Positions 12,001-26,000 are shown, numbered from the stretch's first letter. The stretch is DNA of 64,000 bases from Oncomelania hupensis (GCA_036898135.1 CM072511.1:40744243-40808242), one strand, 5' to 3'. Numbers and translations: made by a program. The notes: generated from the sequence alone by a model not told the origin.

Positions 12001-15000
12001 ACTTGCATGATGTTGTGACACTAAAACATTAAATGTACCACTTGAAATTACTTTATTTGACAAATATCTTTTTATATGATAGGAGTACTCCTTATTCTTT
12101 CAATCTGAATGATTTTTTTAATTAATGAGGGAAACTAGCAAGGAGTGTGACGCAAGGAATTGTGTGACACCATATGCAAGTAACCAAGCCACTTATTTTT
12201 TTCTACCATAGACTGAATTTCTATGTTGTCAAAATCATACTCTAGTCACATTTTTTCAACATCCAGACACACACAATAACTCAATCAAAACCTAATTAAA
12301 CTTATTCTTTGATGACAAGAGAAGAAGAAAATGAAAATTGTAACTTGCATGATGCGCGACACCATCGCATGTTAAGTAGTAAAAAAGACTAAGATAAATG
12401 CAATAAACGAAAAGCAAATAAAAACAGAATAATTTGGTTGTTCTTTATTTAAAATAACTGCTCTTTATCTTTGAAACTTTTAATTTAACCTACGAAACAA
12501 ATACAATACGTAAGGAAACAACACATTTTCTACCAGAACAAAGCTGATCACTGTATTTATCGGTTTCTTGCATCATACATGACACTATCTTCAGGCAGTC
12601 GGAGTGCAGTCACTGTTAAACTGATTAACATTCTTAAAATACTGTTGCTCGATAATAACCGAGTCTTTTGTTGAATAAAATAAAGCATTAGAAACACTTT
12701 TAAACTTAACGATCGACGCTAAAAAACGTAGTGCAAACGAAACAACACTTGATTTGCGTGTACCAAGCCAAACAAATTACGCGGTTTCTTGCGCATTTCT
12801 GTTTCGTTCCGTGTGACACGTCATAGAATTTGATGTAGAAATGAACATCACGTGATTATTTTCCATAAAACGTCATTTAGTTGTGTGTAGAGTTTGGAAA
12901 TGCAGCTTACCAGGCCATTTACACTCCGCGAAGTAGAAGCTTAAAAAAAAAAAACTTTAAAAACAAACTTTGGTTACTTGCATGACGAATGTAACACCAT
13001 AATTTAAAAAAATTACTACAAATCTCCTGACATGTCTTCTGCGTTATTTTTCATATCAATGTGCGTGTTTTTCGCTTGTTTGTTTAATTCCTATTAGATT
13101 TTGATAATTCAATTCTTGTGTCGTCTGCTTGACCTTGCTTTGAGATTCTGATTTTTGTGACTTCATGAGTACGCAAGTAACCCTCTTTTTTAAACCCCAA
13201 ATTTACGGCTAAAATCAAGCAAATTTAAGCAACTGACTGTGCTGCTACTTTCTTCAAACCATGGACAATCACATTTCATTAATCAGTTAGATATAGTAAT
13301 CTTTACCGTTTTTTTATGGGGAGTTTAAAACGCAAGGGGTGTGAAGGGCTCTTGTCAGACGCCATTTTTAGCCAAAAAAATTGCATTTAAATCAATATTT
13401 ACCGTACTAATAATTAACTATTTGCCATGGTGCCGTTTTTCCAGTTGCATTTACCTTATTAGAGCACAAATTTAATTTTATTTTGTTTCAAAACTAGCTT
13501 ACATTTTTTTTATGGGCCTTGAACAAAATGTACCCCAACATTTACGACTAGCAAAGAATGACTCATATAAAATATATCATGATTCAAATGCTGTTTACAG
13601 GTCACAAGAGTAACCGACAAGGATAGTTGCCCGGGCCAATACTTGAAGTACAGAGAAGGCTGGAAGTTGCCAAAGAGTGGTCAGGAATACTTCCTTTCTG
13701 AATCGGACGTCGTCAGAGTGCTGGCCGTGTATACAAGCGCCAAGATTGAAGAATGTTGTACTTCATATTTTGGGGTGTAAATAGCTCGTAAATGAAATTT
13801 GTATGATAGCTCGGAAATGAACTTTTGTATTTTGACCAGTCAATACTGAAAGACCGCTTTCTGTTAGTTGTATCAAGTTTCTGCCAGGTGGTCACTAGGG
13901 CTTCCTATGATGTTATTATTTAGCAATGTCGGCATTTTACATACATCATTACTTGTATGTGTTTTGTTGATATTTTGATGTTTGTATTCTATTTTGTTTT
14001 TGTAAATGGGGGTTCAATGGATAGCCTCAGCGTCCCCTGCGTGGGATGTCTTTATTGTAAAGTGACTGGCTGGTGGAGTGCCTTCAGTTTTACCACTAGT
14101 GTTGTTTCAGCAGATATTTTATGCGGATCAGGGGTGAGTCTTCTTTCAGCGAAGTTATCTGATCCTGATTTGGCTTGGGAAAGTCCACTGGACCTGAAGC
14201 AATAATCATGTAATTAATGTAATGGCTAAGTAATGCTCATTGGCAATTGTAGTTCATGTTATATCAACTGTTGACATCGAGGATAGTTTTGGGCAGCATA
14301 ACTAATTTTATTCAATGCAAACTGTCACTTAACAACATTCACCACTCCATTCGTTTAACGAAGTTATGTACTCCACCAATAACATTGTTATATTTAAAAC
14401 CAGTTAACACCATGGTTGATTCACATTTGTCAGTGTCTAGCCTTGTTAGCTTTGTTAATCCGACAAGTCAGCTACTGTTTTTCATAAACGATTTCGTTTT
14501 AATCCACACAAAAATGTTATGTCACGGATGAAGTTATGACCATTTGAATCCTCGACAAGCATTGTATGCTTTCTAATGTTGTAATGTTGTTGTTTTGATC
14601 TTTTTGTGTTTACCAGAAGACAAATGAACTTAAATAATAGCATCTAACTGTATTGCTTAATTTCTGTATAAATTATGTTTGTTATGGTTGTATTCAGTTT
14701 TTTTAAATAGATGTTTGGCTAGCCTCGAAGTTAACTTTAAAATATTCATGTGTAAGACTATCATGATGTTTTCGTGTTAGAAATTTCCCTCAGGATCTGT
14801 AGAAGTAGTTTGTTGCATTTCAGGTTAAATGTTTGGTGACTTGACAAGATGTAATGCAAACGTCCCATTCTGATGTGTAATGTTATGTACACTTTTTGTC
14901 CAGCTCTTCTAATAAACTGATTTTAAAAGCAGATTTGCTTCCAAGTGTTTGTAGATTACTAACAGGACTTGCTTCATTGTTTCCATGCCTTTAGGTTTTA

Positions 15001-18000
15001 CATTTCAGTATTCGTGCTACTATGGCAGTCGATTAAGTTTGTTACATGAGGTGATGACACTGATGTTATGCACACAACTTGGAAACAATGAAGCAAGTCC
15101 TGTTAGTAATCTACAAACACTTGGAAGCAAATCTGCTTTTAAAATCAGTGACACATATAATACTGCCCAGGTCTAAAGAAAAGAGAATGCAGAGTATGAA
15201 AATAACACAAAAGCGTAAAGGCTATTTGAGTAAACAAGCCTTTATGATTTTGTATAATTTATGTGTTATTTTCATACTCTGCATTCTCTTTATGTGTCAC
15301 AATTTTCAACTCCTTTTCTGAACCTTGCCCATATATATAGGGGTCGTGTTGCAGTTGCTTGGAAATTTTAAATTAAAGTAACAACAATAGATCACTCATC
15401 ATTTTGTACCCTGTAATGATTTTACTTGTTCAATGAGTTCTTAAATTCGTTAATATTATTAGCATTTTTAACATGTGCCGATAGTTTGTTCCAAAAGGGT
15501 GCAACTCTAAATTACTAAAACAGTTTTTACCTATTTTAGTTTGGCAGTTTTTATAACAAAAATTTTGTTTGTAGCATTTCTTGTTTTACCATGTGTTTGA
15601 ATTTGAAAAAAATGTGTTAGTATTAACATTATTAACCTTATAAATTTATATTTTAAGTGCTTGTATTAAGTCTCCTCCCATTCTTCTGAATTTCAAAGAT
15701 GAAAATGTCAGTCTTTGGTCATAATTTAAATGTCTTATTTCAGTGGTTGTAGTAACTGCAGAAAAGTACAGCACTGGCAATAAGTTCACATTAAAAAAAA
15801 AAAGTCTGTTTAAGGTAACAGGAGAAAAAAAGGTAGGCTTTTTTTTCTAAACCTTTTTTCACCTTGGATGCAATTTTGGGGGGCTTTTCCTTTTTTTTAC
15901 ATTTTGTAACCGACGATACCAACAAAACTTTAAGGTCATCATCAACTGTGCCAGGCAAAATATTGCGGTCGGTCGGGAAATCGTAAAAATACTTTTCTTG
16001 TTGACTAAATTAGTAAATAATATAATTTTTTGGAAGATAACCAACGCCTTGTTAGTATTTTTGAACTATGTTATAGCTCTGTTGCAATATATGTTTTGTG
16101 ATCACTTTAGACTAGTCATTTGTGTTTTACTGTTGGGTATGCTTGTGCGAGTGTGTGTGGTTGTGCATGTGTGTGTGTATTTGTGTATACATGCATGTAT
16201 CGTGTGTGTGTGCGTGTGTGTAAGACTAGAGAGAGATGTTGTTAAATATAAAACATTCTGCCATTGTCCAACACCAAGTAATATTCTGATTCGGCGATTG
16301 TTGTATCTATTACTTTAGTATTACATGTCATTTGGCGAAATAAATTCCTGTTATCCTGTTGGGTATAATATATTATATATTGTTTTTATGATAGCACCTT
16401 GTGACTTTGATAAAACAATATGAACAGATATTTTTAGAAGACGGTTGGTGGTTACCCCCGTCGGGGTGCCAGGGGTTTCAGTATAAATAGTATCCCCACT
16501 TTCTGGAAATTTAGTGCTTTAAATTCCCACTGTCGCTGTCTTTCTCATTTGCTCTTTCTCATTCCTGCTCTGTTCTATCAATCTGCTATACTATCGTCTT
16601 CTTCGCTAGCCCAGTCTCCTACCTTTTTTCTTGAAAACTCTTTCGGGATAAGACTCCTTATTTGTGTATGAGGTCTGTTGGATCAGCTTGGGAATATTGG
16701 ACGCTTTCTGCCAAGTGGTCATTAGTGCTTCCTTTGATGTTATTATTTAGCAACGTAGGCATTTTATTATGTGTTTTGTTGATAATTTATAATGATGTTT
16801 GTATTCTATTTTGTTTTTGTATACGGGGGTTCGATAAGTTGGGGTGAAGCCTCAGCCGTCCCCTGCGTGGGATGTCTTTATTGTAAAGTAACTGGCTGGT
16901 GGAGAGCTTTCGGTTTTACCACTATGGTTGTTTCAGCAGATCTTTTATGCGGATCGGGGGTTGTCTGGTCCTGATTTGTCTCGGAAGAGTCCGCTGGACC
17001 TAAAGCAATAATAATGTAATGTAATGACGGTTGGTGTTTGTTTGTTTTCAGCACTGGCTTGATGGAAACAAATCTCTCTCATCTCAGTTGAAAGGTATGT
17101 GGAATTAAAGTAGTAGTAGTAGTAGTAGTAGTATTGTATCCAATTATTTATTTATTTCATTTAATTATTTATTTTTTTATATTACAAGTATTTATTTATT
17201 GAATTAATGACTGAAATTGAAAATACATAACAATTGATACTAAGTTAAATGGCTACAATTATTAGCAGCAACTGACTGTTCAGGATTTTTACTTTTAATT
17301 AATTAATTTATTTTTAATTAATGAAACCTTTTGATCTGAAGAGTCATGCATTTGTTCAAAATGTTGTCACACAAAGTTGGAAGGTGAGAAATGAATTATT
17401 GATTATACAAATAAAAACAATTTGTAGTTCTAAATCCAGGTCTTCCCATTACGCCAAGATTGGGCGTAATCACACGTTAGACCCTCAAAATCATGCCATA
17501 GAATCGGCGATCAGGCATGAGAAATACATCTTTAATCAGCTAAATGTTACAATTGGTGCTGAAAAAACGTCTGAAAAATCTATCAGTGGTGTGAGAAGAT
17601 CATGAACGCGATGTTAAGCCAGGCAAAAAGGCTTTCTTCCCGAGCGAGTGTCAAACAGCTGCTTCATACATGAGTGTTTACTGCTTCTGGAAGAATCATA
17701 AAATTAGCATGGCCATGAGGCTGAAAAGTTAGCTTGGTGTGTTCATTGGTTTACCTTCTGCACTATCACCAATCATAAAGCTTCTAATTGGTCACACTAT
17801 ACTTAGGAAGTGATGTCATAGTTTGATGTGACATAGGTTTGTGATGCATTGTATGCTGTGGTTACTTCCCTTGTTTCACTACAAAACCATCAACCATGGA
17901 GTTGCTATCCTGGCACAGCGATGACTCAGGTTTCTATCTCTCACTCTGAGTGTGTTTGTGTGTATGAATGTGTGCCTAACGGGTGAGCTCACTCCTTACA

Positions 18001-21000
18001 AAAGGGGAGCTCTGAAATATTATATATAACCAGTTTTCTTCACAATAAATTCAATAATACTTTGTACTTTAGGTTGATAAAAATTAAAGTGTATAGATTG
18101 CTTTGTGTTCTTTCCCTTATTTGTTTGTACATATATATATATTTGCCACATTATGGGTTGCATACTATTATACACTTTAATGTTGCTTGTCCAGGTTGCC
18201 AAGCTCCACACAAGCTGTATTTTGGTGTGAAGTTTTATGCTGCAGATCCTTGCAAACTACGAGAAGAAATAACAAGGTAGTTTTTTATTTTGTATCAGTA
18301 TCACTCAAGCAAATATTTTAAGGGTAATACATTACACAGAGGTACCATTGTGATTATATCTGTTGTAATAACAGAACAAGCTACACCTCAGAAAAAACAT
18401 TAAATGGTAATAAATAGCAACGACAATGTTTCAAGTTCAATCACTGGTGTCACGGCCCCCGAGCGGGTTCCGTGACTTCAGCACATAAAGCGAGTGAAAA
18501 GGAATAAAACTCAAACAAAATAAATTAACACAAATGCCAGAATACAATCACACTCTTTTATTCCACAATTAACAAGCAAACACAGGACAAATGGGAACTA
18601 ACCTCCCCTCAACCCCTATCAAGACCCCCGTCCCAATACTAACTAACAATTACCTCCCCTTGTTCAACCCTAAACAGAACTAAACAACAACAGTTTCTTT
18701 ACAAAATGTGTACAACAAAATCACAATCAATAAATCAATACAAAATGTAAATCTTCAAATAATAAGTGATGGCATTATAAATCTTTTAATCTTAAACTGC
18801 TATCTCGGTGAAGCTGTAGCACTGAAGCACTGTTCCAATGTTTTTGTCAAGTAGCTCAGAGAGCTAAACAGTCTCTTTCACAATAAGTGGATGATTTTCT
18901 AACTAAATGAATATGTTTTTAGGTGTGGTGCAGTGTGAGTCTGTGTGTGCATGAATTAGGTGTGAAAACTTCCTGTAATAGTGTTGCCTCGACACATAGG
19001 CAAAACTCGCAGCAGTGGCAGAGACCACCACAACTCTTCTCTGCTGTAGAGGCAACGGCACACCCCAGGCTGGCTAGAAATCAATCAGCGTCAACAACGG
19101 TAACCAAACGTCAACAGCATAAGAAGCAGCATAAGAAGTAACAGCGTAGAAATAATAGCGTAGAAGTAACAGCGTAGAAGTAACAGCCCAAACCTTTTAG
19201 GCCCCGGCTTGTGATACACCTTCTCCCCCAACACCACAACACAACACAGCACTGTCACAGTACACAAATGGTTAGTCTTTTGAGAGTCACTTTGTCTTGC
19301 TATTGCTGGTTATTTCACTTCCCAAATAACACTTATGAGGTCACCTTAGTTCTGTAACAGACACTAAGTCTTGGTGGGTGTTCAATCGAGAACAACACAC
19401 ACCTTAAGAACAAAACCCTACATTCGTTCACAAATGGCAGTTAATATTATTCCTCTCGAACTCTAAACATCCTTATCCCGACGAGGGCATAAGACCTTGG
19501 GTGGCTATATAAGCAATAAACACACCCTTCCAGCAGTACCCTACACTACAATGACCTCTGTCACAGGGTTGCTGCCTGGTTAGATTCGTCCTTCTCGCAA
19601 AAGCATCTCAAACCACTCTGCCCTACCAAAAACGCACCGGCCACAAGCAAATAGTCGAGCTCTCGTCATTATGCACATTCTTTATTACACATAGCCCTAT
19701 TCTGAATTTGGCCTACCCCTGTCTTCTTCGTTACGCACGGACTTTACGAAACTGCACCTTTCATACGCAAAAAGTAAATCGGTCACGCTATTCTATGTAC
19801 ACTACATACAAAGAAGTGTAACTTCGTAAAAAGTATAATTCTCCCTGCTATCTGAAAACTCATGTCGTCACAACTGGTCTTGTGTAGCGCTTTCCCAGTG
19901 TAACCAAGAGCTGCTGAAAGCGCTTGCCAAAATAGGATTTAATTCACGCTACCTAAAATACCAACTTTCAGCCTCAGGCGCATAGCGACTGTCAAAACAG
20001 CGACCGTCAGTTGATCGACTACACAATAACGATTGTTTCAAAACAGCGACTGTCACAACAGCGACTACATGATAACATTGTAATAAACGACTGATTGTCA
20101 TAGCAACATCGCTAGGCCTATTCTTGTCCAACCGTTCACCTAACATTTCAGCCAAAATCCTTTACCAAATCCACCAAACAACTGGCAACAGCTGAAAACA
20201 CACAAACACACACCAATACCTAGCGACTGCTGATTTAATAAATTTCAAGCCAAAAGGAATTAAAGATTACATTTCATTTATTCTTGTCCAACCGTTACAT
20301 TTCAACCAAATTGTCTACCAAACACACACAAAAATCTTTTACAAAATCAAGCTAAAAGGAATTAAAAAGTACACTTTATTTATTAATCCAACATTTGACT
20401 TTCTTGAAGATATTTATTGTCATCTTTGCCAGTAAGATAAAATGATTAACATACTTTAATTTACATTTGTTATTATTTTCAATGTGTTTTATCCCAAACA
20501 TCAAGGACACAAACAACTGCTCAGTAAAAAAATTAATTTTGTTTTGTCCCTCTGTACAAAAAACCTTCATGGCTTATCATGTCACTTCCTTTTCTTGCTT
20601 TTATAAACTCCATTGGACGCCACGGTAATTTTTTCAAACATATGATTCTGCATATCACTGCCTTCAGCAACGACCGACCGATAAACTTATAGTGAACCGT
20701 AGTGAACCTATCTCACAAAGTGAACCTAAACACGTAAACATGAGAAACTCCGATGGTATGGCCACATCACCAGATCATCAGGTCTTGCAAAGACCATCCT
20801 GCAAGGCACAGTGCAAGGAGGTAGAAAAAGAGGGAGACCGAAAAATAGGTGGGAGGACAACATTCGAGAATGGACTGGTTTGACACTGAGCGAAACAATC
20901 AGGGTTGCTGAGGACAGGGAAAGATGGTTAAACGATCATTTGTGGTGCCCCTACGACCTCAAAGTTACGGGATAGGATAGGATGATTCTGCATATCACTG

Positions 21001-22582
21001 CCTTTAGCAACGACCGACCGATAAACTTATATTGAACCATAGTGAACCTGTCTCACAAAGTGAACCTAAACACGTAAACACGAACGCGTAATTACAAGCA
21101 AGAAAAACATAGTTTGTGCCCTTGTGAGTATATCTCAATCTGAAGTTGACAGTAAAGTCGCTATCATAACAGTCGCTGTTGTGACAGTTGCTGTTTTGAA
21201 ACAATCGTTGTTGTGACAGTTGCTGTTTTGAAACAATCGCTATTGTGTAGTCGCTCAACTGACGGTCGCTCTTTTGACAGTCGCTATCCAGCCCGGATAG
21301 TATAGCTTGACTGCACCCTCCCTTCCAGTGAAAGGAAAGGAAAGGAAGCATCGGCGAATCTATTTATAGCTAGCCTGGCTGACCTAACCTCAAAACTAAA
21401 AAGCTTTGGTTGAGTCGCTGTGGAGAGGGAGACAGGACCTAATGCTTGCTGGCTGGATGGATGTATTTATATAACTGGCGCTCGCCCACCTAGGACTTGA
21501 GCGTAAGGATATATTTTAAAGCCAGTGTGGTGGGATGCGAGTGTGCGCATACCAGACCTTGGTTTATACTTTCATCGGAAAAAGTGAAATAGGTAAAAAA
21601 TTCTTCTTTATTATTTTTTTTTTAAAGTTTTTAAATTGTTATTTATTTTTGTAAGTTGTATTTTTTGTCTAATAGTGCTGTTGAAATTGGCAGCAATAGA
21701 ACATAACATTGGGTTATAATGATTAGTGATATTTAATTAGACTTGTCTTGGGTAACATGGCATATCAATGGACTGCTAGTTTTGCCCACTTTTATACAGC
21801 CTTACAGGTGTCAGTGCAAATATTGTTTTTTTCTGTTTGTACTGCTGATTTTTATGCTTCGGTGAGCTTAAAAGCAAGTGGAAGCCTTTCCATTGTATTG
21901 AATTAATATTGACCTAACTTTGCTTGCTTCATTTGTTCTTCGAGGGAGCTAATACCGGAGGATAACAGAGCTTGTTTTGTTTGTATGTTCTCCATTCAGC
22001 ACACCCTATAGGTTCCACTTATTTCAGTATTAAATCACCCTTCCTTTGACTTTTAAGTTTTCTCAATTCCTTCTAACTGCCGAGAGTTTTATTTTCTAGA
22101 ACCATATCATTTTACTGCTTTGATAAGCACAAGAGTTGTTAGTATGGGAAAGTGAGTAGGTGTAAACTTTCTTTGCTTTGCTACAAGTACAAGATTCTTT
22201 TTCTGCAAACTGCAATGCAGCCTTTCCTCCTTTTCATTAACAAATTGCACAAAGCCAAGCGCTACCTTGAAAAGGTTAAGGCAAATATTTTGCTGTGTTT
22301 TTATGATCTAATAAAATTATACAGCCATGCGATCACTTTCTTGTAATATTGTCTGTCTGTTTCAGATACTTGTTTTTTCTGCAAGTGAAACAAGACATAC
22401 TGCAGGGAAGGCTGCCAGTCATTTTCGATGAAGCTGCAGAATTGTGTGCTTATGCTGTCCAGTGTAAGCCCAATTTTAATGTAGAATTAGCTGTATGAAT
22501 GAAGTATGTGTGTTTTATGTATGGGCGTGTGCAAGTTACATTGATCTCCACCCCCATTGATCCCTCTCTGTCTGTCTGTCTG

Positions 22583-22614
<32 letters not shown>

Positions 22615-23033
22615 TCTGTCTGTCTGTCTCTCTCTTTCTATCTTTATTGTACTGGACTACAAAATCCTGGCTCTGGCCTACCAGTGCTTCACGAGCACTG
22701 CTCCCGCCTACCTCACAGAACTGGTCTCCCCTTACCAACCCAGACATGAACTCAGGTCAAGGACTCGGTGTATACTTGAAACCCCCAGTGTGCGCACAAG
22801 CAACACAACCACAAATACTCTTGGAATACGCTCCTTCACAAACGCTGCACCCACTCTGTGGAACTCCCTTCCCCTGAGCTTGTAGCAAGCTCCATCCCTG
22901 CCAAGCTTCAGGAAAGGACTAAAAACTTACCTGTTTCAAGATGGCTGAATCACCGTCTTAGTGGGCATAGTCTTAGTCAACCATAGAGCATGAACTACTA
23001 CGTATGTGGATTTTTTGGCGCCTTACAAGATCA

Positions 23034-23099
<66 letters not shown>

Positions 23100-26000
23100 T
23101 ATCTCTTCCCCTCTCTCTTCTTCAATCCTAGCTGTCTTTCTCCCTCTACCTCTACATGTAACTCTCTTGCCTGCTATCTTTTCCTTTCTTTTTTTTTTAA
23201 TTAACCATTCTCTTAGAAATTTCATTTTAGAATACTTCTTCCACAGTCATAAATTATTGCATGAAAAAGACGTTTTCAGTGTGTCTCTGTTTAAGTCCAA
23301 ATAACAAGCAAAATAGCTTTCCATTGATTTAGTTTCTTTTTCTTCACTTGAAAAATAGAGACATTTCCAGTCTCGTATCATTTTGCAATTTGCAAAGTTT
23401 TATTTTGTTTATTTTTCTCTTCAGCGGAGCTCGGGGACTTCGATCCTGCCAATCACACTATTGGCTATGTATCGGAATTCTGCTTTGTTCCCAACCAGAC
23501 TGAAGATCTGGAGCGACGAATATGTGCCAATCATCGCAGACTGGTGTAAGCAAATTAATAATTTTGATATTTGAAAAGAGATGAGGAAATGTGTGATGCT
23601 CATAAACAAAGTAGGTGGTTAATAAAATAAATGTCATAGAGTTATGTTTGTTGCTGTTGTTACCTTTACTTTCACCTCCCGAGCCCTGTTGCTTAAGGAT
23701 TTTACTTGTTTATAATCTTGATATCGAGGTTATCTAAGAATAAACGTCAAATTTCCTTCTGTAAATGAGGACAATAAACAATCTTGTAGGTAAAGGTAGT
23801 CCCATAGCCTTGTGGCCGTAGGGGAGCGTGATGTTGGAGATCACACTTATCTTGGGCCAGCGTAATGAGGGTGATGCCCATCTCTCTCCCTCGCTGCTTT
23901 ACCTTCCCAACCCTTAAGAGAGTAGGTACTCAGTCACAGTTGAGTCAGCTGGGGGCGTTGTTATTAGTCGCTTCACGTTTTGCGGTCACCCATTCAAGTG
24001 CTAACCGCACTGGACGGTGCTTAACTTGTGACACAGTAGCGAGTGCTCCAACCACTGCGCTATCCGACACGCCTTGTATCTAGGAACACCAAATATTCTT
24101 CAAACGTAAATTTTTCATGTTCTGCCAAAAATGTCTGCTGATTATAATATTTTTTGAATGTCCTACACTAATTCTTTTTTAACCACAATTACACAATAAC
24201 CGACCATTACAAAGGAAGTTGTATTATATCATCCACATAATGGGCTAAAAATGTTTTCGTGTTTTGATAAGATCACCAGTTATATTTTTGTATGCGAATG
24301 TTGTATTTAATTATTTCCATTACATTGTTTAATAACTAATGTGGAAACTTTCAAATAAGGTGCATGTGGGAGTATGAGCAATTATTAGTGTGTTTGAATG
24401 CTCATCTAACATCACCATGCTTGATGCTGAATACTTTATTTAGTATATATCAAAGGAAGTTTCTTGAAAATCTTGGTTTTTGTGGTTAGATATATCAGGT
24501 TTTATGGCCTGTTGCAGTGGGTTGGTACCCTTAATGGCAGAGTACCGCTATCTGGAGAAAGTAAAATGGCTGGACATGTATGGTGTTGATCTGCATCCTG
24601 TCTCGGTATGTTCTTCTCATCTTTCCTTTTCCTCCTTATCTTTGTGTGTGTGTGTGTGTGTGTATGAAAAGTAAAATGTAACCCCAATCAGTACCGTTTC
24701 TTTTGGAACGTCAGATGTGACCTGACATGACCGTTGTATAGATTGCCTGGCCCTTAACATCTAGAAGAAGAACCTCCTCTTGTTTTAAACCTGTGTTTTC
24801 TCTGTGTTCAGTTTTCTTTGCCTTTCATTACATATGATGGGGTGGCCGTGTGGTGCAGTGGGTTAGTCGCCGGTTTCCTATGCCGAAGGTTGCGGGTTCA
24901 ATTCCTGCAAGGGGTGAACTTATATGACTTAAGTACGAGACTTTTGAGGTCACCGAGGGTTTTCTCCGGGAACTCTGGTTTCCTCCCTCCCTTCAATAAT
25001 GGTACTGGATACAGTCAACCGAAAGAAATGAACATGTCTTGAGGCAACAAAAGGGTTGTGTAAAACACAGGAAAGCGAGGTGTCTCGCCAAAAGCAATGG
25101 AGTTAGAATTAACAATAACCTCTGTATATTATCCTTATCAGATACCATCCTCTTGGGAGTTTAGGAATAATAGGGAAGATCTATCTCGGAGGATCCTGTG
25201 GGTTCAGACACTGAATAGAATAGACCCAATGTTTCCTGTTGTGTCGTAATGGGCGAAAGTCTTCTACACAGAAGTCACCTGCCATGGTAGAGGAACTTCA
25301 TATTTCTATAGGTTCAACGACTCCGTGCTCGCGGCCAACATTGTACTCATGGATTTCGGCTGTGGCCAACAGCCTGGAGAGGGTTGGGCTCCACCAGGTC
25401 TTTATTGCCCAAGACACACCCGTATGATGAAAAGAACCACTTGCTCCATACCGGATTGGTCGTTGCCCGGGTCACAAAGGACCATGCCTTCTGTTGGTGA
25501 TAAGTGTGTTACTGATGGACAATTTAGCAAGATCCGCACCAGAGACAACCTCACCATAGGAGCCTGGATTGTCAAGACCCTAACTGCGGAGGGAATATTA
25601 GAAAAACTGGCGCATGAGCTGGACCACTATCGAGGGAACGTTTTAGATATCAGTGAACTGCACTGGAAAGGCATACGTGAAACAACGACTGAAAAAGTGC
25701 AAGGCGACTAGAATGCCAAGGTTGGTTAAGATGTGTACCACAACTGGGGAGACACATGTGGACCCCGCTGCAACAATGAGACAAATGACAGAGGTCTAAG
25801 ACTCCTGGAGTTTGCCAGATAGAACAGTCTAATACTGGCAAACACACTTGGTCTCCACAAAGAATCCAGACGATGGACATGGCACAGTGCCAGTGGCAAG
25901 CATCACAACCAGATTGACTACATTATGGTCAAGAAATGTTTCAGATCAAGCATCAACATTGGCAGACATCGGAAGTGACCACTATCTCGTAATGATGTCT

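Larger units (their letters stand above)
19982..21287. repeat. Inverted repeat pair of about 86-117 bp
   Basis: 19982-20066 is the inverted complement of 21171-21287 (both carry GACAGTCGCTAT and GTCGCTGTTGTGACAG). The right arm has an extra 36-bp tandem duplication of TTGTGACAGTTGCTGTTTTG. Between the arms lie a direct repeat (TTCTTGTCCAACCGTT near 20120 and 20281) and an RTE fragment. This could be a DNA element with internal inverted repeats. Confidence 0.65.

Noticed and set aside
13601..13780. Piece of transposon B coding sequence
   Set aside because: It lies outside the right TIR (ends 13568), so it is not part of element B.
19096..19190. CRISPR-like or functional array
   Set aside because: A 14-bp tandem minisatellite without spacers, in a spliced eukaryotic genome.
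22487..22747. Arg/Glu/Asp repeat frame on the minus strand
   Set aside because: Translation of the CTGT/CT microsatellite.
22990..23304. Poly-Ile, poly-His and poly-Met frames around 23030-23100
   Set aside because: Translation of the (CAT)n LINE tail in three frames.
24838..24910. Functional tRNA gene
   Set aside because: A and B boxes belong to a V-SINE head; no cloverleaf acceptor stem is formed.
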